From positions 159 to 36,423 of the forward strand of contig PMIJ01000233.1 in the NCBI GenBank assembly GCA_003157015.1: a DNA stretch of 36,265 bases. The letters are read 5' to 3'. Below, in pieces: positions 17,956 to 27,200 of this stretch; positions within the stretch are counted from its first letter, which is position 1; each line of letters begins with the position of its first letter. Both the position numbers and the translations under genes were made by a program. Under the pieces are notes generated by a model, which ran no database searches, was not told the origin of the DNA, and saw only the letters and a program-made list of their open reading frames with translations. The stretch comes from Bacteroidales bacterium (GTDB lineage Bacteria > Bacteroidota > Bacteroidia > Bacteroidales > VadinHA17).

Positions 17956-18071
17956 GATTTGGTTCTTCTCTGTGATTCTCTCTTTAACTCCGTGTAAGTT
18001 CTTGGTTTTTAATTACACAGAGAGACACGAAGGATACACGGAGAACTACAGAGTTACTGAAGATCCAAATC
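17956..18071. repeat. 116-bp imperfect palindromic intergenic element
   Basis: The element is bounded by inverted ends GATTTGGTTCTT (17956-17967) and AAGATCCAAATC (18060-18071), which pair at 11 of 12 positions. Inside, the left arm carries CTCTGTGATTCTCTC and ACTCCGTGTAA, while the right arm carries the complementary-type TTACACAGAGAGACACGA, ACACGGAGAAC and ACAGAGTTAC. The whole could fold into one long imperfect hairpin. It lies in the 220-bp gap between two GH13 genes on the minus strand. The CACAGAG/CACGGAG word family resembles dispersed intergenic repeats; no ORF is present. Confidence 0.7.
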
Positions 18072-18099
18072 ATTACATTCACTTTTGCAATTTTAACCT

Positions 18100-19527
18100 T
18101 TATTTCACCAAAACCTTATAGCCCCATGGTTCGAGTCTGAGCGAATCGGTTAAAGGAAAAGCTGTTTTTAAACCCGTAAAGTAATCCGAATATTCACCAT
18201 TAAGATTCCCCTCAGAAGGTTTTATGCTAACACTTTTCTTACTGAGATTCAGAAAAACCATGACCCTGTTAGCGTCCTTTTCCCTGTAGAAAGCAAAGAC
18301 CTGCCTATCTTTACTGGTTCTTATTTTGATCATCGGCCCGCCTTCATCACCATTCGAGAGAGCTTTGTTCTGTTTCTTTAATGACACCAGATTCCTGTAA
18401 AATCCTGTAAGATTGCACGTATCCCATTTAATTGTATCTCTTACGAAGAATTTGAGTTTTTTATTAAGACATGCCTCCTGACCGCTGTATATTAAAGGCA
18501 CACCTTGTGATGTAAATATTAATGTAGCAAATGCCATTTGTGATTCTCCCATTAAAGAGTCAATTGTTCCTCCCCATGAATTTTCATCGTGGTTAGTAAG
18601 AAACTGAAGCCTGTAAACATTGTTTGGATATGTTGCCCACTCCTTCTTGTAATAATTTGAGAGTGTTTTTACGCTATCTTTTCCCTGTGCGATATTTACC
18701 ATAAGGTGGTACATCTCCCAGGCATAGTTCATGTCAAAACCTTTTTCAAGAAAAATAGTCGGTTCCTCTATTTCACCTATCAGAAGAACAGGTTTAATTG
18801 AAGTCAATTCAATCCGTGCCCTTTCCCAGAATTCCTTTGGCGTATTATGCGGATGATCAATGCGGAAACCGTCAACTCCCATATTAACCCAGAATTTCAT
18901 CGCTTCAATCATATAATCCTGAAGGCCTTTCTTTGACCAGTCAAGCTGAATCACATCTGTCCAGTCAGTTCCGAGAGGCGGTGTAAATTTGCCGGAGGCA
19001 TCTTTTATATACCAGTCTGGATGATCAATGGTAAGCTTATTATCCCATGATGTGTGATTCGGTACCCAGTCCATTATTACATGCATACCCAAATCATGAG
19101 CTTTGGCGATGACAGCTTTAAAATCATCAATAGTTCCGTAATTGGGATTTACATTCATAAAATCTCTAACAGAATAATAGCTTCCCAGCTCTCCTTTCTT
19201 GTTAACTATGCCAATGGGGAACGTCGGCATAAACCATAACACGTTAATACCCAGTGTTTTCAGCCGGGGAAGATGTTCTGCAAAAGCATTAAAAGTGCCC
19301 TGGTCCGTGTATTGCCTGACATTTACTTCATACAATACTGAATTCTTCGACCATTCAGGGTGTACAACATCGGAATGAAAAGGCTTTATTTCCTTTTTCT
19401 TTCCAAAAACAAAACAACCGGTTATTGTAATAGAGAGAGCAATAAATAAAACCAGTAAACTTAAAGGCAACTTTTCCATTATCTGAGAAGTTTTATTATA
19501 ATCATTAATAGTAATTATCTTATTCAC
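18100..19527 (-). CDS. GH13 alpha-amylase/alpha-glucosidase-like lipoprotein
   Basis: A 475-residue GH13 enzyme acting on maltodextrins. All catalytic regions are seen: region I DWVPNH (153-158), nucleophile Asp224 in GFRIDHPHN, acid/base Glu252 in IGEIEE, and Asp314 in TNHDENS. The barrel begins SVLYEVNVRQYTDQGTF and a short C-terminal beta domain ends LEPWGYKVLVK. It is compact and has no extra binding module. The longest frame gives a 16-residue extension before MEKLPLSLLVLF; starting at Met17 (19479) leaves a normal lipoprotein signal with Cys at position 22 (ITGC), which I think is the real start. The longest frame is kept because it abuts the GH65 stop by 6 bp. After the Cys comes FVFGKKKE, without an acidic export signal, so a periplasmic-side anchor is likely. 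It is the last tightly packed gene of the MFS-pgmB-GH65 operon. Confidence 0.92.
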   Translation of the reverse strand: MNKIITINDYNKTSQIMEKLPLSLLVLFIALSITITGCFVFGKKKEIKPFHSDVVHPEWSKNSVLYEVNVRQYTDQGTFNAFAEHLPRLKTLGINVLWFMPTFPIGIVNKKGELGSYYSVRDFMNVNPNYGTIDDFKAVIAKAHDLGMHVIMDWVPNHTSWDNKLTIDHPDWYIKDASGKFTPPLGTDWTDVIQLDWSKKGLQDYMIEAMKFWVNMGVDGFRIDHPHNTPKEFWERARIELTSIKPVLLIGEIEEPTIFLEKGFDMNYAWEMYHLMVNIAQGKDSVKTLSNYYKKEWATYPNNVYRLQFLTNHDENSWGGTIDSLMGESQMAFATLIFTSQGVPLIYSGQEACLNKKLKFFVRDTIKWDTCNLTGFYRNLVSLKKQNKALSNGDEGGPMIKIRTSKDRQVFAFYREKDANRVMVFLNLSKKSVSIKPSEGNLNGEYSDYFTGLKTAFPLTDSLRLEPWGYKVLVK

Positions 19528-19533
19528 AAAGCA

Positions 19534-21861
19534 CTAAGAGAAAAAATCTACTTTAAAGGTATGGATTATTTTTTGCAATCCGGTTATTTGATATTTCTTA
19601 TCGTAAATATCAAGATCCAATGGTTTTTCCGACAAATTATTTATAGTCACACATTCTTTTGTCACTTTAACTTCGAAGAGTACACCACGGAAACGGGCAT
19701 GAAATGAATAGGATTGCCAGTTAGCGGGTATCAAAGGATTTAGAATAACTTTACCATCATTGATCCTCATTCCTCCAAATCCTTCAACGATTGCCAGCCA
19801 TGTTCCTGCCATGCTTGTTATATGAAGCCCGTTTGATACTTCATTATTATAATCATCGAGATCCAGCCGGGCGGTACGAAGGTAAAGTTCATAAGCCGTC
19901 TCAATATTTCCGATTCTGGAAGCAACTATGGAATGAATGCAAGCTGACAATGACGATTCATGAACAGTCATCGGTTCATAGAATTCAAAATTCCGTTTAA
20001 TAGTCTGTGTATCAAAATGATCTTCAAAAATGTACAGACCCTGCAAAACATCAGCCTGTTTTATAAAGCATGATCTTAAAATCCTGTCCCAGGACCAATG
20101 CTGGTTGATTGGTCTTTCGTCAGCCGGTATGCAGCTTGCAGGCTTTAATTCCTTATCCAGAAAACCATCCTGCTGAAGGAAGATATTGCGGGTGTTATCA
20201 ACAGGGAAGTGCATGTTTTTAATAATATCCTGCCATCTGGCCGATTCGGCAGAAAAATTAAAATGTAATTTTTTGTAAAGACCCGATAATTTCTTCGGGG
20301 TTTCTTTCTCAAGGACCCTGATGTTTTTTAAGGTATATGATAAGGTCCAAACTGCTAATGAATTGGTGTACCAGTTATTGTTGACATTGTTTTCATATTC
20401 ATTCGGTCCGGTAACTCCCAGTATCACATATTTCTTAAGGTTTTCGGAGAAAGTTGTCCGCTGGCTCCAGAATCGAGAAATCCCTATCAGTGCTTCCAAT
20501 CCATAGTCAGCCATATATTCATAATCACCAGTATGTCTTATATAGTTAAAGATAGCGAAAGCAATAGCGCCATTTCTATGTATCTCTTCGAAAGTAATCT
20601 CCCATTCATTATGACATTCTTCGCCATTCATTGTTACCATGGGGTAAAGGGCCGCGCCGTTTTTAAAACCAAGTTTCTCAGCGTTGGCAATGCTTTTTCC
20701 CAGATGCTTATAACGGTAGAGCAACAGGTTCTTTCCGACTTTCGGATCAGCTGTCTTTAGAAAAAATGGCAGGCTGAAAGCTTCAGTATCCCAGTAGGTG
20801 CTGCCACCGTATTTTTCACCTGTAAAGCCTTTTGGACCAATATTGAGACGTTCATCTTTTCCCGTATATGTCTGATTAATATGAAATATATTAAATCGTA
20901 TTGCCTGTTGAGCCGATAAATCACCTTCAATTACCACATCTGAAGTAGCCCATATTCTTTCCCATTCCCTTACATGCTCAAGGAAAAGATTATCAAAACC
21001 CTTGGCTTTTGCTTCTTTAAGGCGGATTTTTGTATCTCCCATCAACTTTTTTTTCTCATTATTCAGTGACGAAAGAACGGATACATATTTGGTCAGAATT
21101 ATCTCTTCGCCCTGACTTATTAAAAGAGAGATATTACTTGCAATATATTTCTCGCGATCAATGACTTTGGCTTTTACCGGCAATTCCCGGTCATCTTTAA
21201 AGAACCCGAAACACATCCCGGTTGCAACATGAAAATCTGTTTTCAATGTCCTCGTTATAAGAACTCCTTCATGGCCGTTATGGTCTTTGCTTACTTCCTT
21301 CCAGAATTTCTCGCCATAATTTGTGTCTTCATTTTTTACATCGCCGTCAATATAAATCGTAAAATCGATAGTGCCTTCAAAATCTACTGATTTTACAGAA
21401 TACCTGATTATTCCCAGATCAGGTTCGGCCATACTGACAAATCTCCTACTGTTAAAATCGATTCTTTTATTTTCTGAAACAGCAATTCTGAAAGATCTTT
21501 CAAGATAACCTTCCTGCATATTAAGAATCCTTGTGAATGAGACAATTTCTGAAGTTGCCAGGTCGACAGGCGTATCATCTAAAGAGATATCAATACCAAT
21601 CCAGTTCGGCGCGTTCAGCACTTTAGCAAAATATTCGGGATATCCGTTTTTCCACCATCCAACCCTTGTTTTATCGGGGTAATATACGCCGGCAACATAA
21701 CTGCCCTGAAGGCTGTCGCCTGAATATTGCTCTTCAAAATTGGCTCTCTGTCCCATATAGCCATTGCCGATGGAAAAAATGCTTTCCGACTCCCTGTTCA
21801 TCTCAGGATGGAATCCCTCCTCGATTATCTGCCAATTATCTCTTTTATAAAAACTATTCAT
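19534..21861 (-). CDS. GH65 maltose phosphorylase
   Basis: It catalyses the reversible, inverting phosphorolysis of maltose into glucose and beta-D-glucose-1-phosphate in the cytoplasm (no signal peptide). The length of 775 residues is right for GH65 phosphorylases. The N-terminal beta-sandwich starts NWQIIEEGFHPEMNRESESI with SIGNGYMGQR, and the (alpha/alpha)6 barrel carries YWDTEAFSLPFF. The catalytic acid is Glu488 in VTGPNEYENNVNNNWYTN, a sequence very close to characterised maltose phosphorylases rather than trehalose or kojibiose enzymes. The C-terminal region has SNGLHITSMAGTW, which belongs to the phosphate-binding part. It overlaps pgmB by 4 bp (ATGA), and pgmB handles its beta-glucose-1-phosphate product, which strongly supports the assignment. 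Specificity for another alpha-glucobiose cannot be fully excluded from sequence. Confidence 0.93.
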   Translation of the reverse strand: MNSFYKRDNWQIIEEGFHPEMNRESESIFSIGNGYMGQRANFEEQYSGDSLQGSYVAGVYYPDKTRVGWWKNGYPEYFAKVLNAPNWIGIDISLDDTPVDLATSEIVSFTRILNMQEGYLERSFRIAVSENKRIDFNSRRFVSMAEPDLGIIRYSVKSVDFEGTIDFTIYIDGDVKNEDTNYGEKFWKEVSKDHNGHEGVLITRTLKTDFHVATGMCFGFFKDDRELPVKAKVIDREKYIASNISLLISQGEEIILTKYVSVLSSLNNEKKKLMGDTKIRLKEAKAKGFDNLFLEHVREWERIWATSDVVIEGDLSAQQAIRFNIFHINQTYTGKDERLNIGPKGFTGEKYGGSTYWDTEAFSLPFFLKTADPKVGKNLLLYRYKHLGKSIANAEKLGFKNGAALYPMVTMNGEECHNEWEITFEEIHRNGAIAFAIFNYIRHTGDYEYMADYGLEALIGISRFWSQRTTFSENLKKYVILGVTGPNEYENNVNNNWYTNSLAVWTLSYTLKNIRVLEKETPKKLSGLYKKLHFNFSAESARWQDIIKNMHFPVDNTRNIFLQQDGFLDKELKPASCIPADERPINQHWSWDRILRSCFIKQADVLQGLYIFEDHFDTQTIKRNFEFYEPMTVHESSLSACIHSIVASRIGNIETAYELYLRTARLDLDDYNNEVSNGLHITSMAGTWLAIVEGFGGMRINDGKVILNPLIPANWQSYSFHARFRGVLFEVKVTKECVTINNLSEKPLDLDIYDKKYQITGLQKIIHTFKVDFFS

Positions 21862-22526
21862 ATCCTGATTCCTTTTTCTATTTCTATTAGTTTTGACAAG
21901 CTCATGTCATCTAAACCCCGAATAACGAAATGAGCCTTTTTCAAAATCACCGGTGATCCGACGCCTACACATAACATCCCGGCGTTTAGGGCAGCCTGTA
22001 TTCCTGCAACTGCGTCTTCAAACACGGTACATCTCCCGGGTTCTATCCCTACCATTTCAGCAGCTTTAATGAAAACTTCCGGGTCGGGTTTTGCCTTTTT
22101 TACGTTGTTCCCATCTGCTATGGCATCAAAAAGTTCAAGAATGCCTACTCTTTCAAGTATAAGAGGAGTGTTTTTGCTTGCCGAACCAATTGCGACACGA
22201 ACATTTGCACCTTTAAGTTCTTTAATGAATTCGAGACAACCCGGAAGAATTTCATCCGGTGTCATTTTGCTTATATAATCTACATACCATTTATTCTTTA
22301 GTTCTGCATACTCATGTTTCTGGCTCTCTTCGATTTTTCTGCCTCCAATCTCAAGAATGATTTCGAGGGATGCCATCCTGCTGACCCCTTTCAGCCGTTC
22401 GTTGTCTTCTTCAGTAAAATGAATACCGATCATATCCGTCAATCTTTTCCAGGCAAGAAAATGGTACCTGGCAGTATCAACAATTACTCCGTCGAGATCA
22501 AAAATACATGCAGCCGTATGCATCAT
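21858..22526 (-). CDS. pgmB: Beta-phosphoglucomutase
   Basis: A HAD-superfamily mutase converting beta-glucose-1-phosphate into glucose-6-phosphate by way of a beta-glucose-1,6-bisphosphate intermediate. The 222 residues show the HAD motif FDLDGVIVDTARYHFLAW with nucleophile Asp10 and general acid/base Asp12. The cap-domain signature LKGVSRMASLEIIL, motif II GSASKN, motif III KKAKPDPEVF and motif IV FEDAVAGIQAA are present. The YHFLAW and GVSR elements separate beta-PGM from other HAD phosphatases. The start is ATGATG overlapping the MFS stop, so Met1 or Met2 may be used. It is sandwiched with 4-bp overlaps between the sugar importer and maltose phosphorylase, so translation is probably coupled. 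Confidence 0.95.
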   Translation of the reverse strand: MMHTAACIFDLDGVIVDTARYHFLAWKRLTDMIGIHFTEEDNERLKGVSRMASLEIILEIGGRKIEESQKHEYAELKNKWYVDYISKMTPDEILPGCLEFIKELKGANVRVAIGSASKNTPLILERVGILELFDAIADGNNVKKAKPDPEVFIKAAEMVGIEPGRCTVFEDAVAGIQAALNAGMLCVGVGSPVILKKAHFVIRGLDDMSLSKLIEIEKGIRI

Positions 22527-24046
22527 AAACTTCTTGATTTTGTTTCATCCACATCCTTCACAAACAGGATAAGTACTGCTGCAATAAACATTGAGATTCC
22601 TCCTGTCACAAGAGCATAGATACTTTCACCCCCAAAGACATCCCTGACAAAGAAACCGAGAATGCTTGCAGCAAGAATCTGTGGAATGACAATGAAAAAA
22701 TTAAAAATACCCATATATGTTCCCATTTTAGCTGAAGGAAGCGATCCTGTAAGAATTGCATATGGCATTGCAAGAATACTTGCCCAGGCAAGACCGATAC
22801 CAAGCATGGAAATTATTAACATTCCAGGTGTATGGAAAAGAATGATGGATATTAACCCTAATCCACCGGCAATCAGGCTCACGGAGTGAGTTATACGCCT
22901 GTTGGTGAGCTTTGCAAGGACAGGAAGCAAAAAAGCGACTAACGCAGCAAATCCATTATAAACAGCAAATAGAATTCCTACCCAGTTTGCTCCCTGATTG
23001 TAAAGTTCACTTGTGGGATCCTTTGTCCCGTAAATATGACTTGTTACAGCCGACGTCGTATAAATCCACATTGAAAAAAGTGCAAACCACGAAAAGAACT
23101 GAACAATGGCAAGCTGGCCCATTGTCTTAGGCATCCTGTAAAGGTCACTTAAAACAACTACAAGTCCGCTTTTGGTCTTTCCTCCCGATACAAAGAGTCC
23201 TGAAATAATCTGAACCAACCCAAAAGCACCGATCCCGACTGAGAGGATATACAACTCCTTTTCAAGAGAATAATAATATACAATGAGACTTATAATAACT
23301 CCGGCAAAAATCCAGTATGCTCCTCTCCTCATAAATACACCGGAGCCAAAAGAATTCTCTGTTTCTGTTTCATAATCAGTAACAGATTTTTTATCATCCG
23401 AGAATTCAAGAAGCTCTTCCGGGGAATATTCTTTGGTTTTAATTATTGTCCATATAACAGCAGAAATAAATACAACTCCTCCTATATAAAAAGACAATTT
23501 AACAGATAATGGTATCTGTCCGGCAGGTGCAGTATTTTGAATATGAAACCAATTTGTAAGGACATATGGGAGAACAGATGCAATAACGGCGCCCGTGCCG
23601 ATAAAAAAACTTTGGGTTGCAAAACCTGTTGTACGCTGGTCTGATGGCAACATATCGCCAACAAAAGCTCTGAATGGTTCCATTGAAATATTGATCGAAG
23701 CGTCCATTATCCAGAGCGTCCCGGCGGCTATCCAAAGAACGGGTGAATTCGGCATAAAAATCAAAGCAAGAGAAGCAAGAATAGCACCGGTAAGGAAATA
23801 TGGACGCCGGCGGCCAAGCCTGTTCCAGGTGTTATCACTCATATGCCCTATTATGGGCTGGATAATCAACCCCGTAACCGGAGCAGCAATCCACAAGATC
23901 GGGATGTTCTCAACTTTAGCACCCAGAGTTTCAAAAATCCTGCTGACATTTGCATTTTGCAGGGCAAAGCCAAACTGAATCCCAAGAAATCCAAAACTCA
24001 TGTTCCAGATCTGCCAGAAGTTTAAACGTGGTTTTGATCTTTTCAT
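22523..24046 (-). CDS. MFS sugar transporter, probable inner-membrane maltose/maltodextrin importer
   Basis: A 507-residue polytopic inner-membrane protein with about 12 hydrophobic helices. It belongs to the glycoside-type MFS symporters (GPH/sucrose-transporter-like) often found with GH65 and pgmB. The loop 2-3 signature is GHMSDNTWNRLGRRRP (67-82). An acidic, charged central loop (KEYSPEELLEFSDDKKSV, about 208-226) separates the two halves. DASINISMEPFRAFVGDMLP around residues 115-134 is also typical of the sucrose/maltose symporter group. It is the first gene of the operon MFS-pgmB-GH65-GH13, overlaps pgmB, and is preceded by a promoter and a candidate LacI operator. It probably moves maltose from periplasm to cytoplasm with a cation; the substrate is inferred from the neighbours. 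Confidence 0.92.
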   Translation of the reverse strand: MKRSKPRLNFWQIWNMSFGFLGIQFGFALQNANVSRIFETLGAKVENIPILWIAAPVTGLIIQPIIGHMSDNTWNRLGRRRPYFLTGAILASLALIFMPNSPVLWIAAGTLWIMDASINISMEPFRAFVGDMLPSDQRTTGFATQSFFIGTGAVIASVLPYVLTNWFHIQNTAPAGQIPLSVKLSFYIGGVVFISAVIWTIIKTKEYSPEELLEFSDDKKSVTDYETETENSFGSGVFMRRGAYWIFAGVIISLIVYYYSLEKELYILSVGIGAFGLVQIISGLFVSGGKTKSGLVVVLSDLYRMPKTMGQLAIVQFFSWFALFSMWIYTTSAVTSHIYGTKDPTSELYNQGANWVGILFAVYNGFAALVAFLLPVLAKLTNRRITHSVSLIAGGLGLISIILFHTPGMLIISMLGIGLAWASILAMPYAILTGSLPSAKMGTYMGIFNFFIVIPQILAASILGFFVRDVFGGESIYALVTGGISMFIAAVLILFVKDVDETKSRSL

Positions 24047-24095
24047 ATTTCAGGGGTTAATAGTATGAAATAAAATAAAGGCTCCGGTTTCTATC

Positions 24096-24127
24096 CAAAA
24101 TTAGAAAAAATGGTTTGATTAATGCAA
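24096..24127 (-). promoter_or_regulatory. Predicted promoter of the MFS-pgmB-GH65-GH13 operon
   Basis: On the minus strand TTG (24127-24125) is followed after 21 bases by TAATTTTG (24103-24096), fitting the Bacteroidota -33/-7 pattern. Transcription would start near 24088, giving a leader of about 40 nt before the ATG at 24046. Confidence 0.5.
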
Positions 24128-24190
24128 TTAAATATTACTTATTTTAATCCAGACTGGCTGATTCTCAGATAGAAAGACCGGATTGACTTT

Positions 24191-24209
24191 GTTTCAAACG
24201 ATTTCTGAA
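24191..24209. promoter_or_regulatory. Candidate LacI-family operator, site C (MFS operon)
   Basis: GTTTCAAACGATTTCTGAA shares 15 of 19 positions with site A, including the block TTTCAAACG and the outer GAA. It lies in the 196-bp gap between the sprA stop and the MFS gene, about 65 bp upstream of the -33 element of the MFS promoter candidate. It is the weakest of the three sites as a palindrome. Confidence 0.55.
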
Positions 24210-24242
24210 AAAATAAGCAATTAACATATTTAAGGGAAAAAA

Positions 24243-27200
24243 CTACTGAACAAGTGTAAATTTAAGACTGAAACCGAAGTTGGTATTTGAGGTGGGGAAT
24301 GTAGTCGCAACAAACGGATTATTGACAGTGCGGTCGTAGAATACCTGAAGATTAAATTTGTCGCTTAGAACATAATCAGCAGTGGCTCCTAAGGTAACCA
24401 CTCTTTGCCCTATTACAGGCTGATCAACATCCTCAACAAGCTTTCTTGCAAGTGTCTGATCATCGCGGATAGAGAGGTCAAAACGAAGGTTAAGATCACT
24501 TTTCAATGAGTGCTGTGCCCCTGCGGTTTTTAAAATTATCTTGACATTATCAAACCTGTAACCAGCGCCGAAGATAAGCTCATTGCTCCGTGCATCTGCA
24601 ACCTGGTTACTTGTCATATTTAGTGTGATAGTACGCGATTTTTTCCATTCAAACCTGGTAGTAAGACTGTTTTTCCAGTTCATATCCACATTTATCAGGG
24701 GGCTGAACTGTTCACTGATTGTAACAACATTTATATTGTATTGCTGTATAAAGTTGTTCTGAAGGTCGCGTACACTGTTTATGCCATTTTCATCGAGCCT
24801 GTAGTTCAGATTTGTGTTAAAAGACCCGATTTGATAGGTGCTTCGGTATTGATGTGTCAGGCTGATAGATCTGAAGACGCTCTGAATAAAGTCAAATTTT
24901 GATAATCCGTCAAAAGTTATTCTCCAGTTTGGCATCATTTTCAGAGCAGAGGGGAATGGATCGAGGCCTACATTATTGGGATTAGTTTTGGTATATGCAG
25001 CCAGGAAGGCAGGTATCATGACGTCACTGGAAGTCTGTCCGTATCCGCTTTTATATGGCCCTAATATGGGATCACCTGTTGCCGGATCAATATCCGGATT
25101 ATAACCAGGGTCTGTCTTTTGCCTTTCAGCAGCCCGCCTGGCCGAAATGACAATAATATCCTTTTTAAAAGTTTCAAATGCAGAAGATGCATAATCATTT
25201 GTCTTTGATATTTTTTCAAAAGCAGTCCCCCATGAGATGATGGAAATGGAGTAATTACCTGAAATCATCCGGTTGCGTGTACTGTCGGGAAAGTTACCGT
25301 TGTGATCAGCAGTATAATATGAGCTGATTTCTTCCTGGTATCTTCTGTCTGCATTCAAATCAATTCTCAACCCCGGAAAAGGTTCAATGAGACTTCGCAG
25401 AGATAAGGTTATGCTATTATCAAATACAGCTGGGGTGTTAATCAGTGTATCCTTTGAAAGCCACCCATTTGAGAGTGCCTTATCAAAAAAGTTTTTATCA
25501 CTATATCCTAGTATGAATGGCCATCCGGGAGCAAGCTTTCCATTGGCATTCGACATACCCAGAAACTTTGTATCAGGATTATACCCCGGAAGGTATTCTC
25601 CCTGGGATTTCGTATAGGTCAGGCTTAATGACCTCACCCCCATAACTGCCCTGACAAGATATTCGCCGGCAACAATTATCGGGTTTCGGCTTTTTTTCAC
25701 CTTGCCTTCGATTACAACCTTTGCATTGTCAGTCTGTTGAGCAGCAGTGAAATTAATCCTGTTCTCGCTGACAATATCTATTTTGCCTTTCACTTCTATA
25801 CCGTTTTTTCCGATAATCTTTACTTTTACATCCTTTGTCTTAAGATTATGATAAATCGGTTTGACAATGTTAGCTTTGAAGCTGACGTTTTCTTTAGTAT
25901 AAGTAACCGTTATTAATTCTGCCTTCATTTTCTGTGCAGCGCCCGGCATCGTATTACTTTCTATTCTTTTAAGGAATTTTAGTTTAGTATAAAGCGAGGA
26001 TAGATTCGCCATTCCTGTAAATGTCATCTCGCTATGGTTCTTAATTGAATTTCCCATATTGATGTTCAGACTGTCAGGGAAAAGAGGGCTTGCAAGCCAG
26101 GTATAATCTGCGCTATAACGGGCGTTGGCATTTAACCAGGAAAGCAGAGGTAGTTTATTTACCGGAATAGTATAGGTAATATTCATGAAATGATTATAAT
26201 CGGTAGTTCTGCCGCCTTTCTTTAAGTTAACCCAGACCGAATCGCGCCATGCATCGTAAAGGCTGCTGTACCTTTTTTTGTCAACACCACCCGGTGGCTC
26301 GTCTATCCTGGAAAGATTTGTTGCGGTAAAGTCAAATTTCAGATTCCTGCTGATATCATATTTCATATCATAAATCCGGCTCCATTCAAAATCTTTTTTG
26401 AAAGAAGGTGTGATTTCCAGGTAAGGATTATTTATATCTCTTGTTATCAATTCATTATAATCCCTTGTCAAGTCTGTTCTGAATGAAATGCTTTTTGGAA
26501 AAGTGTAAAAGTTGAAGTCTTTTATAATTTTAAAAACGGGAGCATTCAGAAAGCTGACATTCTTAAAAGGCATAATATTGGCAGGCTGCGCCTGAAAATC
26601 ATAATTAATGCCGCCTCTGTAATCTTTTTCAAGATTAATTTCAGTTGTAGTATTGCTGCTATATATCTCATTATAAGTATAGTTGACACTAAAATTCGCA
26701 GGGTCCCAGGGATGATGGATTTTCCCCCGCTTTGTTATACCGGCATTGCTTATGGTGATTGTCTTTCTTCTTGATAAATCCTGGGAAATATTTAATATAG
26801 AATCCCTGACTACCTGGTTTTTTGCATTCTTTAAGGCGGTTGTGAGAAGAATATCAGGATCAAGAGGATCATATTGGGGCCTTATCCTGGTTTCTGAATA
26901 TCCTACATAAACAGGGAGTCTTACACCTAATTTTTCTGGAAAGAACTTTCCAAGTTCAATATTGGATGATATATCATACTTCAATGTCTGATCCTTGCTC
27001 CTCTCATCCACCTTTTTATCTATGCTACCCCAGCCGGGAGTGCTAAACTGACCAACCATATCAACTGTACCCAGGTCGGCCAGTCGGGCCTGCATATGTC
27101 CATTGGCTGCCCATCCTCCGTTTTCAATAAAGTCGTTAAGCCTCAATTCGTCGAACCAGACTTCGCCAAACTTCGGCAGACCGTCGTCGGTGGATTTGTT

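Noticed and set aside
23595..23978. 127-codon plus-strand frame opposite the MFS gene
   Set aside because: It mirrors hydrophobic transmembrane codons of the real gene and has no independent support.
4249..24046. Possibility that the glucan locus is a novel type of system
   Set aside because: All its genes fall in well-known families, and the combination LacI, SusCD, GH13, GH65, pgmB and MFS is an established alpha-glucan locus type; only the regulatory sites, T9SS link and placement are highlighted.
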